Assembly (NCBI GenBank): GCA_001045525.1 | Contig: LDWW01000005.1 | Coordinates: forward strand, 28,919 to 92,918 | DNA length: 64,000 nt | From: Chitinispirillum alkaliphilum | GTDB taxonomy: Bacteria > Fibrobacterota > Chitinivibrionia > Chitinivibrionales > Chitinispirillaceae | Direction: 5' to 3' | Shown here: one piece after another, positions 1 through 8,668 of the stretch | How the letters are laid out: each line of letters opens with the position of its first letter | Position numbering within the stretch: position 1 is the stretch's first letter | The notes under the pieces: generated by a model | The model's input: the letters and a program-made list of their open reading frames with translations, nothing else | The model's database searches: none | What the model was told of the DNA's origin: nothing | Position numbers and translations under genes: made by a program

Positions 1-2371
1 TACGCGGATTATCCCTGACCTGATCACTCCACTTCACAAACCCATAACCGAAATCTGGTATTGCTTCGACTGCATGACCATCTGCCCCGTGATTAACTCT
101 CTGAACTGTATCGATATCGAGAGTTCCGTTTGGCCCTGCAGTATAGGTCAATGTAAAACCTACAGCATCAAAGTAGGCGTATATTACCTTGTCCTCTGTG
201 ATATTTTCGTCTGTACGGGGGTTGTCAACGCTGTTATCACTCCATTCCCTGAATACAAATCCGTCATCGGCAACTGCCTCAACTGGTGTGCCGTTTGCCC
301 CGTGTTTAATCTGTTGTTCCAGCTCTCCTTCAAGACTGCCACCGGATCCTGCCACATCGTAAGTGAGTGTGTGCTGTTTGATCTGGAACTGAGCAGTTAC
401 AGTCAGGTCCTGCTGAACATTATTATCAGTGCGGGGATTTTCAGTGGCTCCGTCGCTCCAGCCGGTAAACGTGAAGCCTTCGTTGGCGACAGCGGTTACT
501 GGGGTACCATTTTGACCGCTTACCACATTCTGTTCTGTATCACCAGTAATGGTTCCGCCTTCTTCTGCTTTGTAGGTAAGTGTAAAGGATACGGGGTTGA
601 AATTCGCGGTCACCGTAATATTTTCAGTTACATTAGTTTCGGTACGGGAGGGTTCGGTTATTCCGTCGCTCCATCCTGCAAAATTATAGCCTTCATTTGG
701 TACTGCTGTAACTTCGTTTCCATTGCCGCCATGTGGGACATTCTGGAGAGCCTCACCAGAAATGGTTCCACCTTCACCTGCTATGTATGTAAGTGTAACA
801 GATGTGGAAGAAAAATTCGCGGTCACCGTAATATTTTCAGTTACATTTGTTTCGGTACGGGACGGTTCAGTTACTCCGTCGCTCCATCCTGCAAAAGTAT
901 AACCTTCATTTGGTACTGCTGTAACTTCATTTCCATTGCCGCCATGTGGGACATTCTGGAGAGCCTCACCAGAAATGGTTCCACCTTCACCTGCTATGTA
1001 TGTAAGTGTAACAGATGTGGAAGAAAAATTCGCGGTCACCGTAATATTTTCAGTTACATTTGTTTCGGTACGGGACGGTTCAGTTACTCCGTCGCTCCAT
1101 CCTGCAAAAATATAGCCTTCATTTGGCACTGCTGTAACGGTTTCTCCATTTCCCCCATCAGGCACTGTTTGTGATGGTATGCCCTCAATGCTTCCTCCCT
1201 TATCTGCATTATATGTCAGTTGCCAGGTTTTTTCTGTAGTAGGTATGACCATAACGGTACATATAGTTGAATGGGATATACTGCAAGCTCCGCTACGGAC
1301 TACAGCACGAAATTTCCACTCCCCTGTAACTTCTGGGGTTGTTGCGTAAGTATCGCCACTATGACTAAGGCTTTCAAAACTCCCTTGATCAATCTTACGT
1401 TCCCAGTCCACAACAGCTCCAACCTGTCCGGCAACTGTAAGTGTCACAGATTCGCCAAGGTTTATCACTGTCCGGTCAGCTGTAACTTCACCACCTTGAC
1501 TTAGAGGGTTAACAGTGGCAAAGACCTCTGTTCTTGAGGTGCTTACGAGACCTGTCTCCAGATTCCTGGCCTCTGCATAATATGTTGTTGTTGCCTCAAC
1601 ATGTATTCCAAGAGCAGTGTTGTTCTGGAGTATAGGGTCACCACCTTCAGACTGATCATACCAGTCTACTGTAATTCCTTCCGGAACAGTAACACTCAGT
1701 GTGACATCACCCGATTCACATACCTCGCCATGTACAGGGTCTGTGGGAGGGTTTGGATTCTGATCGGGTAATTCGTTGGATAAAACCAGACTGCGGATCT
1801 CAAGAGTGCCCTCAATGAGAGTGTTTTCTGATTTAGGTGCAAAAGTAAGACTTGTAACGAGGTCCAAGTCAAGTGGAACTCGATCTCCCTCGGATAAATA
1901 ATCGGGTTGAGCAAATTCGCTTACAAGCAGTGTTTCCGTTCTCCATTCGCTGCTCTGGGGAACCGATTTTTCATAAGCTTGACCAAGTTCATCGAGTGGA
2001 GGCTGATCGAGACGGACCGCAAATTCGTGGGATGAGCGGTACTCAATTTCAATCGATTGCAAATCGGTGAGCGGGTCTTCAAATGAGGAGGTGAGAATTG
2101 CCCATGGCCAGATATTTTCTGATGGGTCTTCTGCAATAATAGTGTACAGCATGGTAGCAACCCCTTCAATGAGGGGGGTGGTATCTGCTACGGTTGAGCC
2201 AAAGTCGTCAGAAGTTGCGCTCCACCAGACGTTGGAGACAAGATTATCAGCTCCTGCATGAAGAACGATTCCGGATAGTATGATCAGCAGGAATAACAGT
2301 GATGGGCAGTTCATTTTTACCGGTTTAACGTATTTCTGAATGCCTGAACGGTTGTTTTTATCTTTTACCAC
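1..2371 (-). CDS. Secreted multidomain protein with divergent InlB B-type repeats (C-terminus beyond window)
   Basis: Open on the minus strand from about 2371 to the window edge (about 790 codons, no stop), so the C-terminus is missing. A Shine-Dalgarno-like AAAGGGGAG lies 8 nt before GTG 2371. GTG 2377 is too close to it, and ATG 2314 has no such signal. The N-terminus is basic and leads into a hydrophobic core (LLFLLIILSGIVL, then AGA), read as a signal peptide. A beta-rich domain of about 150 residues follows that resembles carbohydrate-binding modules, then two Ig-like segments. At least six repeats of about 71 residues come next, each with TLTY at the start and GWSDG in the middle. These match the divergent InlB B-repeat (Listeria-Bacteroides repeat) families. 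The protein is probably exported and surface-exposed or released, with a role in adhesion or substrate binding. The function of the missing C-terminus is unknown. Confidence 0.8.
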   Translation of the reverse strand, partial: MVKDKNNRSGIQKYVKPVKMNCPSLLFLLIILSGIVLHAGADNLVSNVWWSATSDDFGSTVADTTPLIEGVATMLYTIIAEDPSENIWPWAILTSSFEDPLTDLQSIEIEYRSSHEFAVRLDQPPLDELGQAYEKSVPQSSEWRTETLLVSEFAQPDYLSEGDRVPLDLDLVTSLTFAPKSENTLIEGTLEIRSLVLSNELPDQNPNPPTDPVHGEVCESGDVTLSVTVPEGITVDWYDQSEGGDPILQNNTALGIHVEATTTYYAEARNLETGLVSTSRTEVFATVNPLSQGGEVTADRTVINLGESVTLTVAGQVGAVVDWERKIDQGSFESLSHSGDTYATTPEVTGEWKFRAVVRSGACSISHSTICTVMVIPTTEKTWQLTYNADKGGSIEGIPSQTVPDGGNGETVTAVPNEGYIFAGWSDGVTEPSRTETNVTENITVTANFSSTSVTLTYIAGEGGTISGEALQNVPHGGNGNEVTAVPNEGYTFAGWSDGVTEPSRTETNVTENITVTANFSSTSVTLTYIAGEGGTISGEALQNVPHGGNGNEVTAVPNEGYNFAGWSDGITEPSRTETNVTENITVTANFNPVSFTLTYKAEEGGTITGDTEQNVVSGQNGTPVTAVANEGFTFTGWSDGATENPRTDNNVQQDLTVTAQFQIKQHTLTYDVAGSGGSLEGELEQQIKHGANGTPVEAVADDGFVFREWSDNSVDNPRTDENITEDKVIYAYFDAVGFTLTYTAGPNGTLDIDTVQRVNHGADGHAVEAIPDFGYGFVKWSDQVRDNPR
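584..1222 (-). repeat. Three consecutive 213-bp coding repeats (InlB-like units)
   Basis: Units at 1010-1222, 797-1009 and 584-796 each encode 71 residues. The two units at 584-1009 are almost identical in DNA (for example the stretch around 811-960 recurs 213 bp later). The unit at 1010-1222 shares its second half with them. More diverged units continue to position 1. Near-identity at the DNA level points to recent duplication or ongoing homogenisation, so copy number may vary between strains. Confidence 0.85.
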
Positions 2372-2548
2372 TTTCACATCTCCCCTTTGTCAGGTGCTGT
2401 ATTTCGAGAGGTAGTTCATTTCTATTATAATATATTGAAACGGCAGATTTTTTGTACATTTTTTGTAACAATTTTGCCGATACAACAGATTTGCTTTCCA
2501 TCGCCCCTATTTATCCGCTTAAAAAACGAATGGTGGTTCGATTAGAAT

Positions 2549-2591
2549 CAAAAAACAAGGGTTTGAATCCGCATAGGGCAGATCCAAACCC
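2549..2591 (-). terminator. Intrinsic terminator of the solute-binding lipoprotein gene
   Basis: Arms 2559-2569 and 2581-2591 form an 11-bp stem with one mismatch and an 11-nt loop. Read on the minus strand it is followed by a T-rich tract (complement of 2549-2558). It sits about 40 bp after the stop of the gene ending at 2632, which fits termination of that leftward transcript. Confidence 0.6.
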
Positions 2592-2631
2592 ATCCTTTAT
2601 CAACTAAGAGATAATCCTGAGATCCCAGAAT

Positions 2632-4413
2632 TTAATCCAACCCCCAAAAGAATCCTTCCTCAATTTCGCTTTCAGCTTCACTTTCTACTTCGCTTTCTGC
2701 TTCAATTTCCGACAGCTCCTCGTGATTTTCCTCAGGAGACAGGTCTTCCCTTACAATAAAAACCCCCTTCAGTCTCCCCCTGTGCAGAGCCATATCATCT
2801 CGTGTCAGAAGATATCGGTTAATTGAAAACAGAGGAATTTCTTTGTATTCCTGAATTCTGAGGTTTGCATCAGTTTCATCATCAAACCAGATTGAGGCGA
2901 GTCTGAGGCGCTCTGCCGGATCAGTGAGAATCTGCTCTCCTACCCAGCCAATCGCCAGGTCGTATTCGCCTTTGACGAGTGCTCTCTGATACTCGCTATA
3001 ATCAACCCCTGCCAGTTCCAGTCTTATACCCTGATGGCTCATATCTGCCAGCATTTTTTCTGCAATTGCCTTTGATACCGGATCTTCCTGAACGAAAATG
3101 AGCCTCAGGCTTCCTTCAAAATTTGCTGATGAGGATCCCGCCTGAGGAGAACCGACATCGATATAGTCTGACTCAACAGCGCTGATAGGTTCTCCTTCGG
3201 CTTTGACGAAATTGTTTAGGATATCTGCGGGTCTTAGCTGCCGCGCTATAAATCCCCTGACCCCTCGATCGGAAACCCTGGAAGACACAAAGTACCTCTC
3301 AGAAGGGAGTCTGTGAAGTGCAGAATTAGTTTGCAGATTGTTCTTTGCATACTGAATATCAGCAGAAGAGTAGAGTGTCACAGCAGAGAATCTGCCAAGG
3401 CTAAAAGAAAGTACAGGGTTTGAATCCCCCCCCAGGCGCAGAGTCACTTCATCGAGAAACGGTGTGCTGCTTTGTGTGTTTGCATTTGGTTGAAGGTTGA
3501 TCTGATTGGCACTTGTGGTTTGTGTATAATAGGGCCCCATTTTCAGGCCGCTCCAAAGCAACCGGGATGTACGCAACCGTGTAAGAGCATTAGGATCGGG
3601 TCTTTCCATTCTCAGCTGGACGGTGTTTCTGTCTACCGCGTAGAAGCCTCTGATCACCGGTTCCTGCCCTCTGATGAAAGCATCAACACCCTGCACATTT
3701 CTGAAAAGGGCAAGTCCTTCTGCAGGGTTTTGTCGTATCAGGTTGGTCCAGCTGTGTATCAGATCAAGGGCAGAAAGGGATTGTCCGGATGCATTCACAA
3801 TCCTGCCGTTTAGCCTCAGTTCCACCCGCCTGTGGGATGAATCTGTAATGATAAATGCACCGCCGTCCTCTGATTCTGAAAAAGGGTGTAGGTTCAGGAG
3901 TTCAGAAACGATGTTGTCAATAAAAGGGCGTGGAGAATAGAGTACAGCGCTGCCTCCTTTAGTGGGAAGCGGAGCAAAAGGGTCCTCCAATGAAGCAGTG
4001 TCGGTGGTTTCGATTAAGCTCTCTATGAAAGGGTCATCGAAGCTGAAATCATCGATTCCACTGAACCCAAGTGATTCCTCCTCTTCAGCTGTGATATCAG
4101 GAATTTTCCTTGCAATCATCTTGAGATGGAGAAAATCTCTTCCCGAATCGATTACTTCGTAATCGTAGTGTGAACCGAGGAGAAATTGATTAAATGCTTC
4201 GACGAAGCGGTTACGTTCAGAATCGCTGGAAAACTGAAATCTGACAGAAAAGGAGTGCTTATCATCCTCTTCGAGCAGAATTTTTTGCTGTTTCTCCTCC
4301 TCAGCATCAGCGGACAGAGGTCTTCTGACCTGCTGGTACGGAGTGAGACAGGAAGTCAATAACAACAGCCCAGGCATGAGAACAACTGACATTCGCCTTA
4401 TAAATCGATTCAT
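2632..4413 (-). CDS. Lipoprotein, ABC-transporter substrate-binding protein family 5-like
   Basis: A 593-residue protein starting at ATG 4413, with AAGGGA upstream. Reading further upstream would put non-signal sequence in front of the signal peptide. The N-terminus MNRFIRRM is followed by a hydrophobic run and a lipobox LLTSC with Cys22 as the lipidated residue. The body has the layout of oligopeptide/nickel-binding SBP_bac_5 proteins: a segment like 'GFYAVDRNTVQLRMERP' near residues 280-300 and a C-terminal lobe with 'YDLAIGWVGEQ'. No permease or ATPase gene is adjacent, so it may feed a transporter encoded elsewhere or have been recruited as a binding or sensor protein. The last 30 residues are Ser/Glu-rich with a simple-repeat origin. 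Family assignment is by recognition only and the ligand is unknown. Confidence 0.72.
   Translation of the reverse strand: MNRFIRRMSVVLMPGLLLLTSCLTPYQQVRRPLSADAEEEKQQKILLEEDDKHSFSVRFQFSSDSERNRFVEAFNQFLLGSHYDYEVIDSGRDFLHLKMIARKIPDITAEEEESLGFSGIDDFSFDDPFIESLIETTDTASLEDPFAPLPTKGGSAVLYSPRPFIDNIVSELLNLHPFSESEDGGAFIITDSSHRRVELRLNGRIVNASGQSLSALDLIHSWTNLIRQNPAEGLALFRNVQGVDAFIRGQEPVIRGFYAVDRNTVQLRMERPDPNALTRLRTSRLLWSGLKMGPYYTQTTSANQINLQPNANTQSSTPFLDEVTLRLGGDSNPVLSFSLGRFSAVTLYSSADIQYAKNNLQTNSALHRLPSERYFVSSRVSDRGVRGFIARQLRPADILNNFVKAEGEPISAVESDYIDVGSPQAGSSSANFEGSLRLIFVQEDPVSKAIAEKMLADMSHQGIRLELAGVDYSEYQRALVKGEYDLAIGWVGEQILTDPAERLRLASIWFDDETDANLRIQEYKEIPLFSINRYLLTRDDMALHRGRLKGVFIVREDLSPEENHEELSEIEAESEVESEAESEIEEGFFWGLD
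2665..2712 (-). repeat. Four 12-bp imperfect tandem repeats encoding a Ser/Glu-rich tail
   Basis: Units 2665-2676, 2677-2688, 2689-2700 and 2701-2712 differ at a few positions each. On the minus strand they encode SE-x-E tetrapeptides, giving the acidic tail of the solute-binding lipoprotein. They look like a slippage-prone microsatellite kept in frame. Confidence 0.7.
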
Positions 4414-4685
4414 ACGTGCACATTCCCTTTTGATTATGTAAACCGGATTGCTACCAAAGATTACGACAGTTGTAAGAAACATAGCAAACCATCTGATAAT
4501 ACATGCGTTAGAGTGATCGGTAATTAAAAATAACAGGTATGCGAAGGTAAATTCAATAATGTTGGAAAAACGGTTCTAAACAGAGTAAAAAATAAGAATC
4601 TGCGTGATAGCTGAGAAACGCTGCTGTGTTTGGAGAAAACGCTTATGTATGCACATCAAAAAGTGGGCCATTGTTTTTCAGAAGG

Positions 4686-4946
4686 CTATTTGGCACTTTG
4701 CTTACAGGCCTCGATGGCTGCTTCGCACTGATATTGATAAGCGCCTAAGATCGTTTTCGCTTCAGCCTGCTCGTCGGAGCTCATTGCAGAAAAGCGATGT
4801 TCGAAATCGGATGCTTCTCTGCAAATCTCCTGCATATATTCACATTGATACGAATCTGGCAGATTTGCAATGTTTACCACACGAGTTTTGCCGGAGCATC
4901 CTAAAAACAGCACTAAGGCAATGAAGAAACAAGTGGTTTTTTTCAT
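4686..4946 (-). CDS. Small lipoprotein of unknown function
   Basis: An 86-residue protein with a short hydrophobic leader and a lipobox LFLGC (Cys17), so probably lipidated after export. The mature part has five further Cys, including a CEYMQEIC pair and a CEAAIEAC pair spaced like a small helical hairpin stabilised by disulfides. A GAGGT ribosome site overlaps the stop region of the sigma-factor gene just upstream, with only 9 bp between the two genes, so they are probably co-transcribed. I do not recognise the family. Confidence 0.7.
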   Translation of the reverse strand: MKKTTCFFIALVLFLGCSGKTRVVNIANLPDSYQCEYMQEICREASDFEHRFSAMSSDEQAEAKTILGAYQYQCEAAIEACKQSAK

Positions 4947-4955
4947 ATCTGACCT

Positions 4956-5807
4956 CTAATATGATTTGAGAGTCTGTACTGCCGGAGAGGCTTTGAGCCG
5001 ACTCAGAGCTTTGGATTTTATCTGCCGCACACGTTCCCGTGTTATGTTGAACCTTCGCCCGATTTCATCAAGGGTGAAAGCCGCCTCATGATCTATTCCG
5101 AAATATAATTTAATGATGTCTCTTTCTCTCTCTGTCAGCGTTTCGAGCATTTTTCTTATTTCACCATTCATGGAAAGTGTCTGGATGTTTTCCTCCGGAC
5201 TTGAGCCTTCCAGCTGATGGCCACCCATAAGATCCATCAACGTTGAGCCGTCATTGTCCCTGACTGGCGCATCAAGAGAAACATGGCTGTTTGCTATGGA
5301 GATGGTCTCTCTTACAGAATTTTCAGAAATCGAGAGTTCCCGTGCGATTTCAGAGATGTCGGGAATGCGATTGTAGCGTTGCTCCAACTCGATCTGGGTT
5401 TTGCTGATCTTGTGAATAGCGCCGGCCCTGTTAAGCGGAAGACGCATGATTCTGGAATGTTCCGCAAGGGATTGCAGGATAGCCTGTCGAATCCACCATA
5501 CTGCATAACTGATAAACCTGAAGTTCTTTTTTTCATCGAACCGTCGTGCTGCACGCACCAGTCCCATATTGCCTTCGTTTATCAAATCACAAAGGGAAAG
5601 TCCCTGGTTTTGATAATTTCTGGCTACGCTGACTACAAAACGCAAATTGGCCTTTACAAGGGTATCAAGGGCTTTCTTTTCACCCTTTTTTATCTTGGCT
5701 GCCACTTCTGCTTCTTTTTCGGAACTCAGAGGCTGAAGCCTGCCGATCTCTTTGAGATACAAGGCGAGGTTTCCCTCTTCTATTATAGGAAGATTCGATC
5801 TACTCAC
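4956..5807 (-). CDS. RNA polymerase sigma factor, sigma-70 family (short RpoD/SigA type)
   Basis: A 283-residue protein counted from GTG 5807. The upstream in-frame TTG 5852 would add an unconserved leader. Region 1.2 (LALYLKEIGRLQPLS), region 2 with the promoter-melting and -10 recognition helix (FRFISYAVWWIRQAI), region 3 and the region 4.2 helix-turn-helix (LDEIGRRFNITRERVRQIK) are all present. The large N-terminal region 1.1 and non-conserved insert of proteobacterial RpoD are absent. Primary sigma factors of Bacteroidota/FCB bacteria have this short form, so it could be the housekeeping factor. A group 2 (RpoS/HrdB-like) alternative sigma is equally compatible with the sequence. A small lipoprotein gene follows immediately. 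Confidence 0.9.
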   Translation of the reverse strand: MSRSNLPIIEEGNLALYLKEIGRLQPLSSEKEAEVAAKIKKGEKKALDTLVKANLRFVVSVARNYQNQGLSLCDLINEGNMGLVRAARRFDEKKNFRFISYAVWWIRQAILQSLAEHSRIMRLPLNRAGAIHKISKTQIELEQRYNRIPDISEIARELSISENSVRETISIANSHVSLDAPVRDNDGSTLMDLMGGHQLEGSSPEENIQTLSMNGEIRKMLETLTERERDIIKLYFGIDHEAAFTLDEIGRRFNITRERVRQIKSKALSRLKASPAVQTLKSY

Positions 5808-5973
5808 ATGGTTTCCGGGTTTCGGGAAACAAAAAATATCGCAGAAAACCAAAAAACTGCGGTGGATTCTTACAAATATAGGTCAAACCAAGCGCAAAGC
5901 CAACAAAATTCGTCTGTGCAATTGTAAAAACATCATAACAGTTTAAACCAGACAAGCTGAAAATCTTGAACAC

Positions 5974-6762
5974 TCAGCTTACAAGACGTGTTTTAAGCCT
6001 GCCTACCCCAAAGACGGCAACAATTGAGGTAAAAACAATCATGAAAAACAAATCCCAAAGAAGTATGGGTGAATATCCAAAAATTACCATCTGACGAACC
6101 ATTCTCACTCCATGGGTCAGTGGTAATGCTTCTGCCAGATACCGGATTGGCTCAGGAAGGTTTTCAATGGGGAACACCACACCGGAGAAAAAAAACATTG
6201 GGGAGAGAAAGCCTGTGAAATAAAAATTGAAATGGTTAATGCTGGCCACAAAAGTGGTTATAAGCATCGATAAGGAGGCAAAAAGGATTCCGGTTAAAAA
6301 TCCGATAAATGGAGTGATTACTACGGCAAACAGCGGGACAATGCCAAATACAGCCATCACCAGTATGACTGCAAAGGAGAAGAAAAAACCCTTAGTTCCA
6401 GCCCACACTATCTCCCCTACTAAAATATCCTCAACCAAAAGAGGTGCGGCGAGCATCCCATCATAAATTTTCTCATACTCCAGGCGAATAAAAGTTCCAT
6501 AGGAACACTCAAAAGCTGCTGTATACATGGCAGCAGTCAGCGGTAAGCCGGTTGCAAGAAAAGTAAGATAGGGGATACCGTTCATCTCCGCAACATACCT
6601 CTCCATCCCAATACCGATTCCTGCCAGAAATATCAACGGCTCCAGAAACGGGGGCATGCCATTACTGAGAAGGTTTTTTGAATATACCCTGAAATGGCGA
6701 AACCACACACTCCAGATTCTGGCTGAAAATGGCGGGTGGAGAATTTGGTTATTGTCGCGCAT
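5974..6762 (-). CDS. ABC-2 type transporter permease
   Basis: A 262-residue protein with about six hydrophobic segments and the ABC2_membrane layout of NodJ/DrrB-type exporters. These include a cytoplasmic loop with the conserved 'EYEKIYDGMLAAPL' region and a C-terminal 'PLTHGVRMVRQM' segment. ATG 6762 with AGGAAG upstream is preferred, giving a 14-nt overlap with the ATPase gene. That coupling indicates one operon and one complex. It likely exports a lipid, drug or glycan, with the substrate not readable from sequence. Confidence 0.88.
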   Translation of the reverse strand: MRDNNQILHPPFSARIWSVWFRHFRVYSKNLLSNGMPPFLEPLIFLAGIGIGMERYVAEMNGIPYLTFLATGLPLTAAMYTAAFECSYGTFIRLEYEKIYDGMLAAPLLVEDILVGEIVWAGTKGFFFSFAVILVMAVFGIVPLFAVVITPFIGFLTGILFASLSMLITTFVASINHFNFYFTGFLSPMFFFSGVVFPIENLPEPIRYLAEALPLTHGVRMVRQMVIFGYSPILLWDLFFMIVFTSIVAVFGVGRLKTRLVS

Positions 6763-7678
6763 TAAGTGTGCTTCCTGTGCTTTTAAGAAAAAGGTCTTCA
6801 AGGTTTGACTGTCTGAGTAAAAACTCCCCCGGGTTCAACTCATCCCCCAGCATGGTAAGCTGCCCATGATTTGAGCAGTATATTCTAATGACATCGGTAG
6901 AATCATCAATCCTGCATGAAGAGAGAGCTGCATTATTTAATCTCTCGTAGTGTTCCCTTGCATAAACCTCCATCACGTAAGGTTCAATATGCTTGCTTAC
7001 CAGAAGCTTGGGGTTGCCCTCCATGATTTTCTCTCCCTTATTCATAATCAACACCGAATCACATATCTGAAACGCCTCTTCCATGTAGTGGGTTGTAAGC
7101 AGGATTGTCATCCCCTTGCGTTTGAGCATACGGAGTTTTTCCCATATCAATTGCCTCACCTGGGGATCAAGCCCCGTTGTCGGCTCATCGAGGATCAGTA
7201 GGTCCGGGTCATTCAGCAAGGCTCTTGCGATTATCAATCTCCTTTTCATTCCTCCTGAGAGCTGTTTGATTTTGGATTTTTTCTTTTCTCCAAGCTCCAT
7301 AAATCGTAATAATTCATCAATTTTCTCCTCTGCCAGAGGGGTGGGGATATTGAAGAACCTTGAAAATATCTTCAGGTTCTGCTCTACATTCAAATCCTCA
7401 TCCAGATTGTTGTCCTGAGGAACAACTCCGGAGATAAACTTTATGGCCAAAGAATTCAGGTGTGGGTCATAGCCAAAAACCTTCATTGCTCCCCCGGAGT
7501 TATCGTCCCTTCTGCTGGCTCCATATATCATTTTCATTAAAGTGCTCTTGCCAGCCCCATTTGGCCCAAGAAAGCCATAGCACACACTTTTTGGTATAGA
7601 AAAATCCACCCCGTTTACGGCTTTTTCCTTTCCGTAACTCTTGACCAGATTTTTTGCAATTATAGCAGCTTTATTCAT
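6749..7678 (-). CDS. ABC transporter ATP-binding protein (NodI/DrrA-like)
   Basis: A 309-residue protein starting at ATG 7678 behind CGGAGAAA. It has Walker A GPNGAGKST, signature LSGGMKRRL, Walker B LLILDEPTTGLDP and an H-loop in LTTHYMEEA. The C-terminal 80 residues form the extension typical of DrrA/NodI-type exporters. It powers the overlapping ABC-2 permease. The divergent HAD gene starts 165 bp upstream, so the promoter lies in 7679-7843. Confidence 0.92.
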   Translation of the reverse strand: MNKAAIIAKNLVKSYGKEKAVNGVDFSIPKSVCYGFLGPNGAGKSTLMKMIYGASRRDDNSGGAMKVFGYDPHLNSLAIKFISGVVPQDNNLDEDLNVEQNLKIFSRFFNIPTPLAEEKIDELLRFMELGEKKKSKIKQLSGGMKRRLIIARALLNDPDLLILDEPTTGLDPQVRQLIWEKLRMLKRKGMTILLTTHYMEEAFQICDSVLIMNKGEKIMEGNPKLLVSKHIEPYVMEVYAREHYERLNNAALSSCRIDDSTDVIRIYCSNHGQLTMLGDELNPGEFLLRQSNLEDLFLKSTGSTLNARQ

Positions 7679-7843
7679 ATTTTCTCCGAAGAGAAAAATA
7701 GTTGCGTTCAGAAATATTAGCAATCTGTAAATATCCTATTCTTTATTCTCTAAAGATAGATCCTCTTACAGCTGAATCCTTTGGCATCATATATTTTTCT
7801 TTAAAAATGAAGTATTTTGTTTTACCCCGAAGGGCCCATCGAA

Positions 7844-8668
7844 ATGACTCCAAAAATGTTTGTTTTTGATCTTGATGGAACTCTCCTGAATTGCCGCAAA
7901 GAAATCTCACCGCCTACAATCAGAGCATTAAGAGAGATGGCGGATTACGGAGCTTTGATCGTGCTTGCTTCCGGAAGAATCAGCAACAGTATCAAGCAGT
8001 ACCTGCCAGTTCTCGATATTGATGCTGCGGTTCTCTCGCTCAACGGAGCGGTTGTGTGTATGAATAAAGCCCATAACGAAAGATGTGTTCACAGATCGAT
8101 TCTGGGTCAAATCTACTCTGATTATCTGATACAATTCGCCTCAAACAAACCTTTTGCCACCAATATTTACGTAGATGATACACTTTATACCTTTGATACC
8201 AAACTAGCCCGGTACTGGACGGATCTATATAGTTTACAGACCAAAACGCAGTATATATTCCTAACGTCATATGATAAATTCCAAAACATTGCTCCCTCCA
8301 AGATCAGTTTTATCGGGGAAATCAATGAACTGGACAGACTGGAGATGGATTTCAGGGCTAAATGGGATCACAGGCAAGTCTATATCTGCAGGACTTGGGA
8401 ACATTATCTTGAATTCCTCAATCCGGATGCAAACAAAGGGGATGCACTCTGTAAACTTGCTCAGGCTTACGGCATCGGGATGTCAGATGTTGTGGCTTTT
8501 GGTGACGGAGAAAATGATCTGCCCATGTTACAAAGAGCAGGAACAAGCATCGCAATGCTCAATGGCAGGGAAAATGTAAAAATGAGCTCCAAAAGAGTGA
8601 CCCAATATACCAATGATGAAGATGGTATAGCACACGAATGGGAAAGAATAAAACAAGAGCTTCTCTGA
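7844..8668 (+). CDS. HAD-superfamily hydrolase, Cof/YidA type
   Basis: A 274-residue protein with HAD motif I DLDGTLL near the N-terminus, motif II in VLASGRIS, a C2B-type cap insertion, a motif III Lys in NKGDALCKLAQAYGI, and motif IV GDGENDLPML. This is the family of YidA/Cof sugar-phosphate and cofactor phosphatases, cytoplasmic and Mg-dependent. ATG 7844 is chosen because the catalytic domain begins five residues later and AAGGG lies upstream. Its stop directly abuts the stop of the convergent hydrolase gene, with no spacer. Confidence 0.9.
   Translation: MTPKMFVFDLDGTLLNCRKEISPPTIRALREMADYGALIVLASGRISNSIKQYLPVLDIDAAVLSLNGAVVCMNKAHNERCVHRSILGQIYSDYLIQFASNKPFATNIYVDDTLYTFDTKLARYWTDLYSLQTKTQYIFLTSYDKFQNIAPSKISFIGEINELDRLEMDFRAKWDHRQVYICRTWEHYLEFLNPDANKGDALCKLAQAYGIGMSDVVAFGDGENDLPMLQRAGTSIAMLNGRENVKMSSKRVTQYTNDEDGIAHEWERIKQELL

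Noticed and set aside
74..1504. Long plus-strand open frames over the InlB-repeat gene
   Set aside because: They repeat the 71-codon period of the minus-strand gene and have Cys/Ser/Phe-rich nonsense composition; the minus strand carries the signal peptide and recognisable repeats.
5954..5980. 7-bp inverted repeat (AAGCTGA / TCAGCTT) at the end of the ABC permease gene
   Set aside because: No T run follows on the minus strand and the stem is short.
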